Origin: Caenimonas sedimenti
GTDB lineage: Bacteria > Pseudomonadota > Gammaproteobacteria > Burkholderiales > Burkholderiaceae_C
Direction: 5' to 3'
Assembly (NCBI RefSeq): GCF_007833165.1
Contig: NZ_VOBQ01000013.1
Coordinates: forward strand, 62,001-126,000
Length of the DNA stretch: 64,000 nt
Shown here: piece after piece, positions 9,565 to 22,668 of the stretch
Position numbering within the stretch: position 1 is the stretch's first letter
How the letters are laid out: each line of letters opens with the position of its first letter
Made by a program: the position numbers and the translations under genes
Notes under the pieces: generated by a model
Databases searched by the model: none
What the model was told of the DNA's origin: nothing
What the model saw: the letters and a program-made list of their open reading frames with translations, nothing else

Positions 9565-9993
9565 CTACTTGCCCCCGGCTTGCGCTGACGACTGCGTGGC
9601 GAAGGTGATCTGCGTGAGGCCGATGCGGCGCGCCGCTTCCATCACCGTGATCACCGACTGGTGGGTGGCGGTGGCATCCGCGCTGATGATCACCACCGAG
9701 TCCTTGCCAGCCTTGGCGGCCTCGGCGATGGCGCTGGCCACCGACTCGGTGTTGCGTCCGGCGACGGGCACCTTGTTGACCATGTACCGGCCGTCGCTCG
9801 AGACCGCCACGATCACTTCCTTCGGGTAGTCGCGCTGGCTGTCGGTGTCCGCCACCGGCAGGCGCAGCTGCATCTCGGTGAACTTGCTGTAGGTGGTGGT
9901 GAGCATCAGGAAGATCAGCACCACGAGCAGCACGTCGATGAACGGGATCAGGTTGATCTCGGGCTCGTCCTTCTGACGCGGGCGGAAGTTCAT
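9565..9993 (-). CDS. exbD: ExbD/TolR family biopolymer transport protein
   Basis: 142 residues. It has a short cytoplasmic N-terminus, one membrane helix (LIPFIDVLLVVLIFLML) carrying the conserved Asp of the proton path (FIDVLLV), and a periplasmic domain. With ExbB it forms a proton-driven motor that energises outer-membrane transport or envelope maintenance. Its position upstream of lpxK suggests a role tied to envelope supply rather than iron uptake; no tonB is present. It begins 11 bases after exbB ends. Confidence 0.94.
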   Translation of the reverse strand: MNFRPRQKDEPEINLIPFIDVLLVVLIFLMLTTTYSKFTEMQLRLPVADTDSQRDYPKEVIVAVSSDGRYMVNKVPVAGRNTESVASAIAEAAKAGKDSVVIISADATATHQSVITVMEAARRIGLTQITFATQSSAQAGGK

Positions 9994-10004
9994 CGGGCCA
10001 GCCC

Positions 10005-10634
10005 TCAGCGGCGCAGCGTGTTCAGGTGCCGCACGAAGCGCTCGGCGGCGAGCTCGAGCGTCAGCAGGTAGTCGTCGACCCGCGCCCGGAAATAGCGCCA
10101 GAAGATCAGGGCCGGAATCGCCACGATCAGCCCGAAGGCGGTGTTGTAGAGGGCCACCGAGATGCCGTGCGCCAGCTGCGCCGGGTTGCCGCCCGTGGCG
10201 CCGGCGGTGGGCGCCTGCGAGCCGAAGATCTCGATCATCCCGATCACGGTGCCGAGCAGGCCGAGCAGCGGCGCGGCTGACGCGATGGTGGCGAGGGCCG
10301 AGAGGTAGCGTTCCAGCCGGTGGGCGACGGCGCGGCCGGTGTGCTCCATGGTCGCCCGCAAGTCCACCTCGCTGCAGCGCGGATCGGAGTTCAGGGCACG
10401 AAAGCCGCTGGCCAGCACTTCACCGAGCGCGGAGTTCTGTTCCAGCTGCCGCACCACGTCGGCCGAGGGCACGGAATTGCGCGACACCGAAAGGGCCTCG
10501 TCCAGCAGGCGGGGCGGGGCGATCTTGGCCTGTTTCAGGCTCAGGAAGCGCTCGATGATCAAGGCCAAAGCCAGGATGGAACAGGCAATGAGCGGCCAGA
10601 TCGGCCAGCCTGCGGCTTGTATGATCGAAAGCAA
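10005..10634 (-). CDS. exbB: MotA/TolQ/ExbB proton channel protein
   Basis: 209 residues with three membrane helices (WPLIACSILALALIIERFL; APLLGLLGTVIGMIEIFG; YNTAFGLIVAIPALIFW). There is no in-frame ATG before the first helix. I chose TTG at 10634 because GGAGA lies nine bases upstream and it yields MLSIIQAAGWPIW, the normal N-terminus of the family. GLLGTVIGMI and the AT(A)xGL region are the conserved channel helices. It is the first gene of the leftward envelope operon. Confidence 0.93.
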   Translation of the reverse strand: MLSIIQAAGWPIWPLIACSILALALIIERFLSLKQAKIAPPRLLDEALSVSRNSVPSADVVRQLEQNSALGEVLASGFRALNSDPRCSEVDLRATMEHTGRAVAHRLERYLSALATIASAAPLLGLLGTVIGMIEIFGSQAPTAGATGGNPAQLAHGISVALYNTAFGLIVAIPALIFWRYFRARVDDYLLTLELAAERFVRHLNTLRR

Positions 10635-10987
10635 GGGGGTTCTCCGCCGTTTTCTTTGGACTGCTGCCGGCCGCCATGCGGCTGGCCGTCGTGCGGCGAT
10701 TATCAGCGACCCGCGGACTGTCAGACGCCGCCGCGTGGTCGTAGGACGACACTCACAAAAGTTGTGGATAACTTTGTTGAGAAAACCCCCTCCATGCGCC
10801 GCGAGGCCGCGCCAATGCTTCACCGTGACAAAACGATGACGAATTGAGCAGGAAAAAATTCAATGAAATCAAACACTTGCTCGGACAAATCTGCGTTCCG
10901 GGGACAAACCCGCGGTTGGCGCGCGTGCGCCGCGCCGCTGTGGATGGATCGCGACCCCGAGCGGCCGGCCAAGCCGCGCCATTGCTG
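10635..10987. other. Divergent intergenic region exbB / xseA
   Basis: 353 bases without a supported gene, holding the promoters of the leftward envelope operon and of xseA. A perfect DnaA-box sequence lies inside and is listed separately. The stretch around 10840-10880 is unusually AT-rich for this genome and is a likely promoter area. A frame open from 10844 into xseA exists, but the upstream part does not look like an exonuclease VII N-terminus. Confidence 0.5.
10763..10771 (-). promoter_or_regulatory. DnaA-box-like sequence
   Basis: TGTGGATAA, the reverse complement of the strong DnaA box TTATCCACA, in the exbB/xseA gap. Only one perfect copy is visible, with no cluster of further boxes, so this is not an origin by itself. 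It may be a DnaA-titrating or regulatory site or a chance match. Confidence 0.45.
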
Positions 10988-12286
10988 ATGGACGGACTCC
11001 CGTTTCCAGTGCCGGCGCCGCGCATCTGGGCAGTCGGGGCGCTGTGCCGCGCCGTTGCTGATGCGCTGGATGCCCGGTTCAATCCTGTCGCGGTCCGCGG
11101 CGAGGTTTCAGGCTTCTCGCGCGCGCCCAGCGGGCATTGCTACTTCACCCTGAAGGATGCGCAAGGGCAGGTGCGGTGCGCCATGTTCCGCAGAGCGGCA
11201 TCGCTGCTGGGCTTCGTGCCGCGTGACGGTGACCTGGTCGAAGTGCAGGGCCGCCTGGGCGTCTACGAGCAGCGGGGTGATCTGCAACTGGTCGTGGAAA
11301 GCCTCGCGCGCGCCGGGCAGGGCGCCCACTTCGAGCAATTTCTGCGGCTGAAGGCCAGGCTGGACGCGGAAGGCCTGTTCGACCCGGGGCGCAAGCGGCC
11401 GCTGCCGGCGCTGCCGCGCGCCATCGGCATCGCCACTTCGCTGAACGCCGCTGCCCTGCACGATGTGGTGACTTGCCTGCGGCGCCGCGCACCGCACGTG
11501 GCGGTGACGATCGCCCCGGCGGCAGTTCAGGGGCCCCAGGCACCGGGGGAACTTGTGGCCGCACTGGATTCGCTCTACGCCCTGGCCACCCGCGGCCAGG
11601 TCGATGTGATCCTGCTGGTGCGGGGCGGCGGCCCCATCGAAGACCTCTGGGCCTTCAATGACGAGCAGCTCGCCCGCGCCATCGTGCGCAGCCCGGTGCC
11701 GCTGGTCAGCGGCGTCGGGCATGAAACGGATTTCACCATTGCCGACTTCTGCGCGGACGTCCGTGCGCCCACGCCGACCGCGGCGGCCGAGCTCGCCGCC
11801 GCGGCGCGCGACGACTGGGTGTCGGATCTCGCGCAGGCCCGCGACCGCCTCTGGCAAGCCGCGGCGCGCCGCACGGACCGCGCGGGGCAGCGGCTCGACC
11901 ATGCGGCCGCGCGCCTGGGCCGGCCACTCGCGCGCGCGGCCCAGCAGCGCTCGCGGGTCGACCGCGCGGCCCAGCGGCTGGGCCAGGCGGTGCTTGGCCG
12001 GCTGCGGTCGGCCCAAGACGGCATCGCGCGGCGTGGTGCATTCCACGTGCAGGCGATGGCGGGCCGCCGCGCCCAAGCTGCGCAGCGTCTCGACCGGCTC
12101 GCACTGCGTCTGCAGCTGCTCGACCCGCGCCTCGTGCTCCAGCGCGGCTATGCATTGCTGACCGATCCGCAGGGACACCCCATCACCAGCGTGGCGCAGA
12201 CGCACGCGGGGCAGCAGTTGCATGCCGCCCTTGCCGACGGCGAGGTTGCTGTGACGGTTTCGCCCGGCGCCGCCAATCGTCCCTAG
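10988..12286 (+). CDS. xseA: Exodeoxyribonuclease VII large subunit
   Basis: 432 residues; with XseB it degrades single-stranded DNA to short oligonucleotides. The N-terminal OB fold spans about residues 15-115 (VRGEVSGFSRAPSGHCYFTL). The catalytic domain includes IGIATSLNAAALHDV, LLVRGGGPIEDLWAFND and SGVGHETDFTIADF. A long Arg/Ala-rich helical region and a C-terminal DPRLVLQRGYAL follow. The small-subunit gene xseB is not in the window. The ATG chosen gives the normal family length. Confidence 0.95.
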   Translation: MDGLPFPVPAPRIWAVGALCRAVADALDARFNPVAVRGEVSGFSRAPSGHCYFTLKDAQGQVRCAMFRRAASLLGFVPRDGDLVEVQGRLGVYEQRGDLQLVVESLARAGQGAHFEQFLRLKARLDAEGLFDPGRKRPLPALPRAIGIATSLNAAALHDVVTCLRRRAPHVAVTIAPAAVQGPQAPGELVAALDSLYALATRGQVDVILLVRGGGPIEDLWAFNDEQLARAIVRSPVPLVSGVGHETDFTIADFCADVRAPTPTAAAELAAAARDDWVSDLAQARDRLWQAAARRTDRAGQRLDHAAARLGRPLARAAQQRSRVDRAAQRLGQAVLGRLRSAQDGIARRGAFHVQAMAGRRAQAAQRLDRLALRLQLLDPRLVLQRGYALLTDPQGHPITSVAQTHAGQQLHAALADGEVAVTVSPGAANRP

Positions 12287-12299
12287 AATCCCGGCGTAG

Positions 12300-12574
12300 G
12301 AGATTCTCTGAAAAATTGCTGCGCAATTCTTCAGAGGCTGGTCAGTGTGTCCAGGACCGGCAAAGCCGGATCCTGGACACAGAGGAGACTGTGCTGCGCG
12401 ATGCTCCGCACAGTCTTCGAGGCGGGCAGCGTAAGCTGCCCGGCCGGGCGAGAACCGCGCGGAATAACATGCAGCGCGGTTTCCCCTTTGGGAAGGATCC
12501 GGCTTTGCCGGTCCTTTCCAAACTGATCAACCTCTGAAAAAAGTCGCGCAGCGATCTTTTTTCAGAGAATCTCT
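12300..12574. repeat. Nested hairpin array between xseA and sodB
   Basis: A 275-bp stretch made almost entirely of stem-loops. It opens with GAGATTCTCTGAAAA and closes with the exact inverse. Hairpins lie at 12306-12336, 12347-12380, 12387-12415, 12424-12441, 12453-12481, 12491-12519 and 12532-12567. Hairpin 6 carries a 17-bp core (12495-12511) that is the perfect inverse of 12357-12373 in hairpin 2, so the element is symmetric on a large scale as well as locally. A TAGAAT box at 12284-12289 could start a transcript that contains it as part of the sodB leader. There is no coding evidence. Confidence 0.85.
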
Positions 12575-12610
12575 AGCCATCCACCCATTTCATAACGAGG
12601 AAGAAGAGCC

Positions 12611-13189
12611 ATGGAACACGTCCTGCCCCCGCTGCCCTATCCGATCGATTCGCTCGCGCCGCACTATTCGAAGGAAACCCTCGAATACCACCACGGAAAG
12701 CATCACAACGCCTATGTGGTGAACCTGAACAACCTGCAGAAGGGCACCGAGTTCGAGAACATGCCCCTGGAGGACATCATCCGCAAGTCGTCCGGCGGCA
12801 TCTACAACAACGCGGCCCAGATCTGGAACCACACGTTCTTCTGGAACTGCATGAAGCCCGCGGGCGGCGGCGAGCCCACCGGCGCGCTGGCGCAGGCGAT
12901 CACGGCCAAGTGGGGTTCGTACGCGGCGTTCAAGGAAGCCTTCGTCAAATCGGCCGTGGGCAACTTCGGGTCGGGCTGGACCTGGCTGGTGAAGAAGCCG
13001 GACGGCAGCGTCGACATCGTCAACACCGGCGCGGCCGGCACGCCGCTCACCACCGCCGACAAGGCGCTGATGACGGTGGACGTGTGGGAGCACGCCTATT
13101 ACATCGACTACCGCAACCTGCGTCCCAAGTTCGTCGAGACCTATCTCGACAAGCTGGTGAACTGGGACTTCGCGGCGAAGAATTTTTAA
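12611..13189 (+). CDS. sodB: Superoxide dismutase, Fe/Mn family (probably iron)
   Basis: 192 residues; converts superoxide to peroxide and oxygen. The N-terminus [19 protein letters not shown], the metal His in [10 protein letters not shown] (first ligand) and NHTFFWNCM (second ligand), and the last ligands in [11 protein letters not shown] are all present. The length and the pattern [10 protein letters not shown] favour the iron form. AGGAAG precedes the ATG. The 275-bp hairpin array lies directly upstream. Confidence 0.97.
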   Translation: MEHVLPPLPYPIDSLAPHYSKETLEYHHGKHHNAYVVNLNNLQKGTEFENMPLEDIIRKSSGGIYNNAAQIWNHTFFWNCMKPAGGGEPTGALAQAITAKWGSYAAFKEAFVKSAVGNFGSGWTWLVKKPDGSVDIVNTGAAGTPLTTADKALMTVDVWEHAYYIDYRNLRPKFVETYLDKLVNWDFAAKNF

Positions 13190-13200
13190 ACGGGCGGAAA

Positions 13201-13222
13201 CAAGGGCCCTGACGGGCCCTTG
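13201..13222 (+). terminator. Stem-loop after sodB, possible terminator
   Basis: A 9-bp perfect stem CAAGGGCCC/GGGCCCTTG with a four-base loop, 12 bases after the sodB stop codon. The following T-run is poor (TCCTTGG), so termination may be partial. Confidence 0.6.
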
Positions 13223-13251
13223 TCCTTGGGGCGCCGCTGCGCGGCGGGGCC

Positions 13252-13713
13252 CTAACGGAAAGGCGCTCCACTGAGCTTCGCGCCGGGCTTGATCCCCTTC
13301 TTCGCGAACCAGCCCTTGTTCATCTCCAGCACGTAGCGCACGGGCTTGGCCGAGCAATGCGAGTTCAGCGTCTGGGGCGCCATGTCCTCGATGTTGACGA
13401 TGGTGCCGTCATCGGCCACGAAGGCGGTCGAGAGCGGCAGCAGCGTGTTCTTCATCCAGAAGCACTGCTGGCTCGGCTGTTCGAAAATGAACAGCATGCC
13501 TTCGTGCTGCGGCATCTCCTGGCGGTACATCAGGCCGGTCATGCGCTGGTCCGGCGCCGACGCGACTTGTGCGTCAATCTGGTGCATGCCAGCTGCGAGC
13601 CTGACCCGGGGCAAGTTCAGCTGCGGCTCCTGGGCAGCAGCCAGGCCGGCGGCCAGGACGGCCGACACGGCGAAGAGGGCGGCGAAGGACGTCTTCATGG
13701 ATCTCGTTTTCAT
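13252..13713 (-). CDS. Exported DUF192 family protein
   Basis: 153 residues with an N-terminal signal (FAALFAVSAVLAAGLAAAQ). The DUF192 core is clear: RMTGLMYRQEMP, GMLFIFEQP, FWMKNTLLPLSTAFV and the end VLEMNKGWFAKKGIKPGA. Members are small periplasmic or secreted beta proteins without a settled role. Two starts, ATG at 13713 and ATG at 13698, are both possible; neither has a strong ribosome site. Confidence 0.88.
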   Translation of the reverse strand: MKTRSMKTSFAALFAVSAVLAAGLAAAQEPQLNLPRVRLAAGMHQIDAQVASAPDQRMTGLMYRQEMPQHEGMLFIFEQPSQQCFWMKNTLLPLSTAFVADDGTIVNIEDMAPQTLNSHCSAKPVRYVLEMNKGWFAKKGIKPGAKLSGAPFR

Positions 13714-13736
13714 GGCTCTATTGTGCGGGTGCCATG

Positions 13737-13761
13737 AAAAATGCCCGCGCTCGGCGGGCAT
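13737..13761 (-). terminator. Intrinsic terminator after the Lys/Ala-rich gene
   Basis: Read leftward: an ATGCCCGC/GCGGGCAT stem followed by four T. It lies 24 bases beyond the stop of the small exported Lys-rich protein and just upstream of the DUF192 start. Confidence 0.7.
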
Positions 13762-13785
13762 CTGCATGGGCGAAAAACCGTCCGA

Positions 13786-14025
13786 TCAGGACTTCTTTTC
13801 TTCCATCTTCTTGGCGTCCTTCTTGGCGGCCTTCTTCGGGGCCTTCTCGGCCTTCTTTTCCGTCTTGGCGGCGGCCTTCTCTTCCTTCTTCTCCATCTTG
13901 GCGGCGGCCTTTTCTTCCTTCTTGGCACCCGAGGCACCGGCCATCGGGGCGCCGGCGTGGGAAGCGGCGAAGGCCGTGGAGACGGCGAACAGGGAGGCGA
14001 CGAGGGCGGCGAGCAGTTTGTTCAT
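13786..14025 (-). CDS. Small exported Lys/Ala/Glu-rich protein
   Basis: 79 residues, AAGGA site before the ATG. A clean signal peptide (MNKLLAALVASLFAVSTAFA) leads to a short Ala/Gly linker and then a repetitive charged tail built from KKEEKAAAK, MEKKEEKAAAK and TEKKAEKAPKK units. The composition predicts a long single helix or disorder in the periplasm. Proteins of this type are widespread in Burkholderiales and have no assigned function. A terminator follows directly. Confidence 0.7.
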   Translation of the reverse strand: MNKLLAALVASLFAVSTAFAASHAGAPMAGASGAKKEEKAAAKMEKKEEKAAAKTEKKAEKAPKKAAKKDAKKMEEKKS

Positions 14026-14271
14026 GGGGAGTCCTTTCGACGATTGAATCCGGGGATCTGGTGGAATTTCCTCCCGGACAGCCGGAAGGCTCATCCGTAA
14101 CGGCATGTGTCACCAAATGGTTGACAGGGCCGCTCCCAGGCAAGAATGCCCGCACGCGCGGCGGGCAGCGCGGCCGATGGGCCGCGGCGGTTGACACGCT
14201 AGAATTTGCGAGGTTGCCGCCAGGCAAGTTCCCGATCCGCCACGATCCCCCTCCCGGAGACGATTTCCCCC

Positions 14272-15525
14272 ATGTACCAGCACATCAAGGTGCCCGCCGC
14301 AGGCCAGAAGATCACCGTCAACGCCGACACGTCCCTGAACGTGCCGGACCAGCCCATCATCCCCTACATCGAGGGTGACGGAACCGGCTTCGACATCACG
14401 CCGGTCATGCTGAAGGTGGTGGACGCCGCCGTGGCCAAGTCGTATGGGGGCAAGCGCAAGATCCACTGGATGGAGGTGTATGCCGGCGAGAAGGCGACCA
14501 AGGTCTACGGCCCGGACGTCTGGCTGCCCGAGGAAACGCTGCACGCCGTGCGCGACTACGTCGTCTCCATCAAGGGCCCGCTCACCACGCCGGTGGGCGG
14601 CGGCATCCGTTCGCTGAACGTGGCGCTGCGCCAGGAGCTGGACCTCTACGTCTGCCTGCGCCCCATCCAGTACTTCAAGGGCGTGCCATCGCCGCTGAAG
14701 GAACCGGAGAAGACCAACATGGTGATCTTCCGCGAGAACTCGGAAGACATCTACGCCGGGATCGAATGGGAAGCCGAGAGCGACAAGGCGAAGAAGGTCA
14801 TCAAGTTCCTGGTCGAGGAAATGGGCGTCAAGAAGATCCGCTTCCCCGACACCTCGGGCATCGGCGTCAAGCCGGTCTCGCGCGAAGGCACCGAGCGCCT
14901 GGTGCGCAAGGCGTTCCAGTACGCCATCGACAACGACAAGCCCAGCGTGACGCTCGTGCACAAGGGCAACATCATGAAGTTCACGGAAGGCGGCTTCCGC
15001 GACTGGGGCTACGCGCTGGCCCAGAAGGAGTTCGGCGCCGAGCTGATCGACGGCGGCCCGTGGATGAAGTTCAAGAACCCGAAGAGCGGCAAGGAGATCA
15101 CGGTCAAGGACTCGATCGCCGACGCCTTCCTGCAGCAGATCCTGCTGCGCCCCGCCGAGTACAGCGTGGTGGCCACGCTGAACCTGAACGGCGACTACGT
15201 CTCCGACGCGCTGGCGGCGCAGGTGGGCGGCATCGGCATCGCCCCGGGCGCCAACCTGAGCGACACCGTCGCGATGTTCGAGGCGACCCATGGCACGGCG
15301 CCCAAGTACGCCGGCAAGGATTACGTGAATCCCGGCTCCGAGATCCTGTCGGCCGAGATGATGCTGCGTCACATGGGCTGGAAGGAAGCCGCCGACCTGA
15401 TCATCAGCTCCCTCGAGAAGGCCATCCTGTCCAAGAAGGTCACTTACGACTTCGCGCGGCTGATGGAGGGCGCGACCCAGGTGTCGTGCTCGGGCTTCGG
15501 CCAGGTGATGATCGACCAGATGTAG
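14272..15525 (+). CDS. icd: Isocitrate dehydrogenase, NADP-dependent, dimeric type
   Basis: 417 residues; oxidative decarboxylation of isocitrate in the TCA cycle. [14 protein letters not shown] starts the nucleotide fold. Isocitrate binding is seen in [16 protein letters not shown]. The NADP-specific pattern [15 protein letters not shown] (Lys-Tyr at the adenosine phosphate) marks the enterobacterial-type enzyme. TAGAAT at 14200-14205 and TTGACA at 14121 are the only promoter-like boxes seen upstream. The next gene encodes a second, unrelated isocitrate dehydrogenase. Confidence 0.97.
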   Translation: MYQHIKVPAAGQKITVNADTSLNVPDQPIIPYIEGDGTGFDITPVMLKVVDAAVAKSYGGKRKIHWMEVYAGEKATKVYGPDVWLPEETLHAVRDYVVSIKGPLTTPVGGGIRSLNVALRQELDLYVCLRPIQYFKGVPSPLKEPEKTNMVIFRENSEDIYAGIEWEAESDKAKKVIKFLVEEMGVKKIRFPDTSGIGVKPVSREGTERLVRKAFQYAIDNDKPSVTLVHKGNIMKFTEGGFRDWGYALAQKEFGAELIDGGPWMKFKNPKSGKEITVKDSIADAFLQQILLRPAEYSVVATLNLNGDYVSDALAAQVGGIGIAPGANLSDTVAMFEATHGTAPKYAGKDYVNPGSEILSAEMMLRHMGWKEAADLIISSLEKAILSKKVTYDFARLMEGATQVSCSGFGQVMIDQM

Positions 15526-15549
15526 CGCTGTTGCAGCGGGCTGGGTCCA

Positions 15550-15573
15550 AGCCGCCTGAGGGCGGCTTTTTCT
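15550..15573 (+). terminator. Intrinsic terminator after icd
   Basis: Stem GCCGCC/GGCGGC with a TGAG loop (15551-15566) followed by TTTTTCTTT. It separates the two isocitrate dehydrogenase genes into independent units. Confidence 0.88.
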
Positions 15574-15652
15574 TTGCCTGTTTCCTGGCGTATCCCACGC
15601 CTTAAAATGTGCCGTCGCATCGTGCGCGCACCCCAACCCCGAAAGACTTCCC

Positions 15653-17893
<2,241 letters not shown>

Positions 17894-17915
17894 ACGCGCC
17901 GAGCGCTGGCCAGCG

Positions 17916-17942
17916 AAAAGGCCGCCCAGGAGGCGGCCTTTT
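17916..17942. terminator. Bidirectional terminator between monomeric IDH and cold-shock gene
   Basis: An 11-bp stem AAAAGGCCGCC/GGCGGCCTTTT with a five-base loop. A- and T-runs at both ends allow it to work for the rightward IDH gene and the convergent leftward cold-shock gene. Confidence 0.85.
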
Positions 17943-17966
17943 CGTGCGGATCTGAAGATGGTCCGG

Positions 17967-18293
17967 CTATTTCGACGCCATGTCCCCATGCCCACCGCTG
18001 GCGGCATGAAACTGCGGCGCGCGCACCTTCGGCTGCCGCGGCGGCCGGTCGGCAGCCTGGTTGGGCCCATCGGTCGTGCGGATCGGCCCGGGCTCGGCCT
18101 GGATGTTCTGCGCCAGCTGGCCCTTGGGACCTTCCTGGACGTCGAAGCTCACGCGCGAGCCCTGCTTGAGGGTCTTGAAGCCATCCATGGTGATGGCCGA
18201 GAAATGCGCGAAAACGTCAGCGCCGCCGCCGTCGGGCTCGATGAACCCGAAGCCCTTGGCGTCGTTGAACCATTTGACTGTGCCGGTCGCCAT
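17967..18293 (-). CDS. Cold-shock domain protein with C-terminal tail
   Basis: 108 residues. The first 66 are a standard cold-shock OB fold with both RNA-binding motifs (KGFGFIEPD and VFAHFSAI). The remaining 40 residues are a Pro/Arg/Gln-rich tail ([18 protein letters not shown]), likely disordered and basic, not found in CspA itself. It probably binds single-stranded RNA. A TTGACA-17-GACACT promoter lies upstream. Confidence 0.92.
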   Translation of the reverse strand: MATGTVKWFNDAKGFGFIEPDGGGADVFAHFSAITMDGFKTLKQGSRVSFDVQEGPKGQLAQNIQAEPGPIRTTDGPNQAADRPPRQPKVRAPQFHAASGGHGDMASK

Positions 18294-18332
18294 TTTTTGT
18301 GCGTCCCCGTTAAAACCCTCTACCTGAGCGGG

Positions 18333-18361
18333 AGTGTCGTGGATCGCGCCGGGGCTGTCAA
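18333..18361 (-). promoter_or_regulatory. Sigma70-type promoter of the cold-shock gene
   Basis: A perfect -35 TTGACA (18356-18361), a 17-base spacer and a weak -10 GACACT (18333-18338), placing transcription start about 33 bases before the ATG. Confidence 0.55.
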
Positions 18362-18495
18362 TATTTTCACTTACGCCCGCCAATGAAACCCTGCGCGCCG
18401 GAACCGGGAATTTGTTTGTCGCTTGAATGTGACGTAACCGCCTCCAATTCACCTCTTGTCGGCGGGCCCACGGTGCGCTGGCTAGAATGAATTTC

Positions 18496-18858
18496 ATGGC
18501 CAGCCAGACCCCCATTCCCCCACCCGTCGCGCCCGTGGTGCGCCCGGTGACGCCCGACGACGGCGATTCGGTGGTGGCGGAGCGCAAGGAACAGAAGACC
18601 AAGCCGCCGCAGATGCACCAGGTCGTCATGTTGAACGACGACTACACCCCGATGGAGTTCGTGGTCGTCGTGATCCAGGAATTCTTCAACAAGGACCGCG
18701 AAAGCGCCACCCAGATCATGCTCAAGATCCACCTGGACGGCAAAGGCATCTGCGGTGTCTATTCGCGCGACGTGGCGGCGACCAAGGTGTTGCAGGTGCA
18801 GGAAGCCGCACGGCAGGCGGGGCATCCGCTCCAGTGCCTGAGTGAACCGGTAGACTGA
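18496..18858 (+). CDS. clpS: ATP-dependent Clp protease adaptor ClpS
   Basis: 120 residues (123 if the ATG at 18487 is used). It delivers N-degron substrates to ClpAP. The family core is clear: [18 protein letters not shown] (N-degron pocket Asn-Asp), [15 protein letters not shown] and a C-terminal helix. The first 45 residues are a flexible Pro-rich arm. I prefer the second ATG because a TAGAAT box (18483-18488) overlaps the first and would start transcription at 18495. clpA follows 63 bases downstream. Confidence 0.95.
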   Translation: MASQTPIPPPVAPVVRPVTPDDGDSVVAERKEQKTKPPQMHQVVMLNDDYTPMEFVVVVIQEFFNKDRESATQIMLKIHLDGKGICGVYSRDVAATKVLQVQEAARQAGHPLQCLSEPVD

Positions 18859-18921
18859 ACCCGGCTCGAAGGACTGTGAGAAGGTTTTGAACGTAGTAGC
18901 AGCAAGGCAGAAGGAAATCTC

Positions 18922-21261
<2,340 letters not shown>

Positions 21262-21281
21262 GGCGCCGCGCCTTGCTCGAA

Positions 21282-21311
21282 AGCCAGCCCGCCGGGCTGG
21301 CTTTTTTTTTG
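21282..21311 (+). terminator. Intrinsic terminator after clpA
   Basis: Stem AGCCAGCCC/GGGCTGGCT with a three-base loop, then an uninterrupted T-run. Confidence 0.92.
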
Positions 21312-21415
21312 GGATCCACAGCTGGGCCGCACGCCAGCCTTCGCGCGCGCGCATAATCGCAAGGTTCACTGATCGACCATCTCCGATGGCTCCTTGGACT
21401 CCAAGGAGTGCTTCA

Positions 21416-22282
21416 GTGGCCACCAAGAACGGCATGGGTTCGATTCTCCAGAATCACGAGCCGGCCATCCTCGCCAGCTGGGTCGCGTTGCAGCTCGCCG
21501 TGACCGGCCGGCACGACCTGCTCGACGAAACCGACCTGCGGGCCCAGTCGCAAAAGTTCATTTCGCTATTCGGCCTGGCCGCCCAGGAGAGTTACGACGA
21601 GGACCTCCAGGGCGAACGCTGGGACGACGTCCGCGCGTTGCTCGCCGGCATCTCGAAGAGCCGGGCCGTCGCCGGCTTCACCTCGTCGGAAACGGCGACC
21701 TTCGTCTTCTCCCTGAAAAAGCCCTTGTTCGAGGCCTTGCGCAAGACCTATGCCGCGGATGCGCAGCGCCTGAACGAGGAGCTGTGGCTGGCCACCAGCG
21801 TGCTCGACAAGCTGGGTCTCGTCACGGTGGAATCGTTCCAGAAGGGCCGCGAGGAAGTCATCACCCGCCAGCAGCAGGAACTGCTCGACCTGTCCACGCC
21901 CGTGATCAAGCTGTGGGATGGCATCGTCGCCATGCCGCTGATCGGCACGCTGGACAGCGAACGCACGCAGGTGGTCATGGAAAGCCTGCTGGAAAGCATC
22001 GTTGCCAATGAGGCTTCAGTCGCCATCATCGACATCACCGGCGTGCCCACGGTCGACACGCTGGTCGCTCAGCATTTGCTGAAGGCCGTGGCAGCGGCGC
22101 GGCTGATGGGCACAGAATGCGTCATCAGCGGCATCCGGCCCCAGATCGCGCAGACCATCGTCCACCTGGGCGTCGACCTGGGTGGCGTCACCACGAAGTC
22201 GACGCTGGCCGACGCGCTCAAGATCGCGCTGCGCAAGTGCGACCTGATGATCGCCAAGCGGCCGGCAGTCACGGGGGCCTGA
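21416..22282 (+). CDS. rsbR: RsbR-like stressosome scaffold protein (RsbRD N-domain + STAS)
   Basis: 288 residues from a GTG start that has AAGGAG seven bases upstream; this rules out the ATG 30 bases earlier. The N-terminal half is a helical sensor of the RsbRD_N kind (ILASWVALQL...), with no haem or PAS motif that I can see. The C-terminal half is a STAS domain (LSTPVIKLWDGIVAMPLIG). By motif, Thr215 (PTVDT) and Thr247 (PQIAQT) correspond to the two RsbT-phosphorylated threonines of Bacillus RsbRA. It is expected to build the stressosome with RsbS. First gene of a five-gene overlapping operon. Confidence 0.9.
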   Translation: MATKNGMGSILQNHEPAILASWVALQLAVTGRHDLLDETDLRAQSQKFISLFGLAAQESYDEDLQGERWDDVRALLAGISKSRAVAGFTSSETATFVFSLKKPLFEALRKTYAADAQRLNEELWLATSVLDKLGLVTVESFQKGREEVITRQQQELLDLSTPVIKLWDGIVAMPLIGTLDSERTQVVMESLLESIVANEASVAIIDITGVPTVDTLVAQHLLKAVAAARLMGTECVISGIRPQIAQTIVHLGVDLGGVTTKSTLADALKIALRKCDLMIAKRPAVTGA

Positions 22283-22284
22283 AT

Positions 22285-22668
22285 TTGGAACGCATCCCGA
22301 TCCTGAAGCTCGGCGATATCCTCCTGGTGACGATCCAGGTGGAACTGCACGACGAACTCGCCATGACGCTGCAGGAGGACCTGACGCAGAAGCTCGCCCG
22401 CACGCAGGCCAAGGGCGTCCTGATCGATGTATCCGGGCTCGAGATCCTCGACTCGTTCATCGGCCGCGCGCTGGCGCAGATCGCCGGGATCGCCCGGGTG
22501 ATGGACGCGACGACGGTGCTCGTGGGGATGCGCCCCGCGGTGGCGATCACGCTGATCGAACTCGGCATGACGCTCTCCGGCATCCGCACCGCGCTGAACG
22601 TCGAGCGCGGGATGAAGCTCCTGGCCGAAGCCACCGGCGAGCCGGGAGTGCCGCCATCGCCACCTTGA
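22285..22668 (+). CDS. rsbS: RsbS-like STAS antagonist protein
   Basis: 127 residues, a single STAS domain. The N-terminus IPILKLGDILLVTIQVELHD closely tracks Bacillus RsbS. Ser57 in LEILDSF matches the phosphoserine at which RsbT acts. The start is TTG, two bases after the rsbR stop codon; no ATG is available before the conserved IPILKL. It sequesters RsbT in the stressosome until phosphorylated. The C-terminal Pro-rich end (GVPPSPP) is an addition. Confidence 0.9.
   Translation: MERIPILKLGDILLVTIQVELHDELAMTLQEDLTQKLARTQAKGVLIDVSGLEILDSFIGRALAQIAGIARVMDATTVLVGMRPAVAITLIELGMTLSGIRTALNVERGMKLLAEATGEPGVPPSPP

Noticed and set aside
10763..10771. Replication origin
   Set aside because: Only one DnaA box, no AT-rich unwinding region and no dnaA/dnaN genes nearby.
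10844..10987. Possible N-terminal extension of XseA from an upstream ATG
   Set aside because: The extra 48 residues do not resemble any exonuclease VII start, and the internal ATG gives the normal length and OB-fold beginning.
12316..12537. Small open frames on both strands in the hairpin array
   Set aside because: The region is made of inverted repeats, and the frames follow the repeats, not a protein family; no ribosome site.
14191..14205. TTGACA and TAGAAT close together upstream of icd as one promoter
   Set aside because: They are only three bases apart, so they cannot be the -35 and -10 of one promoter.
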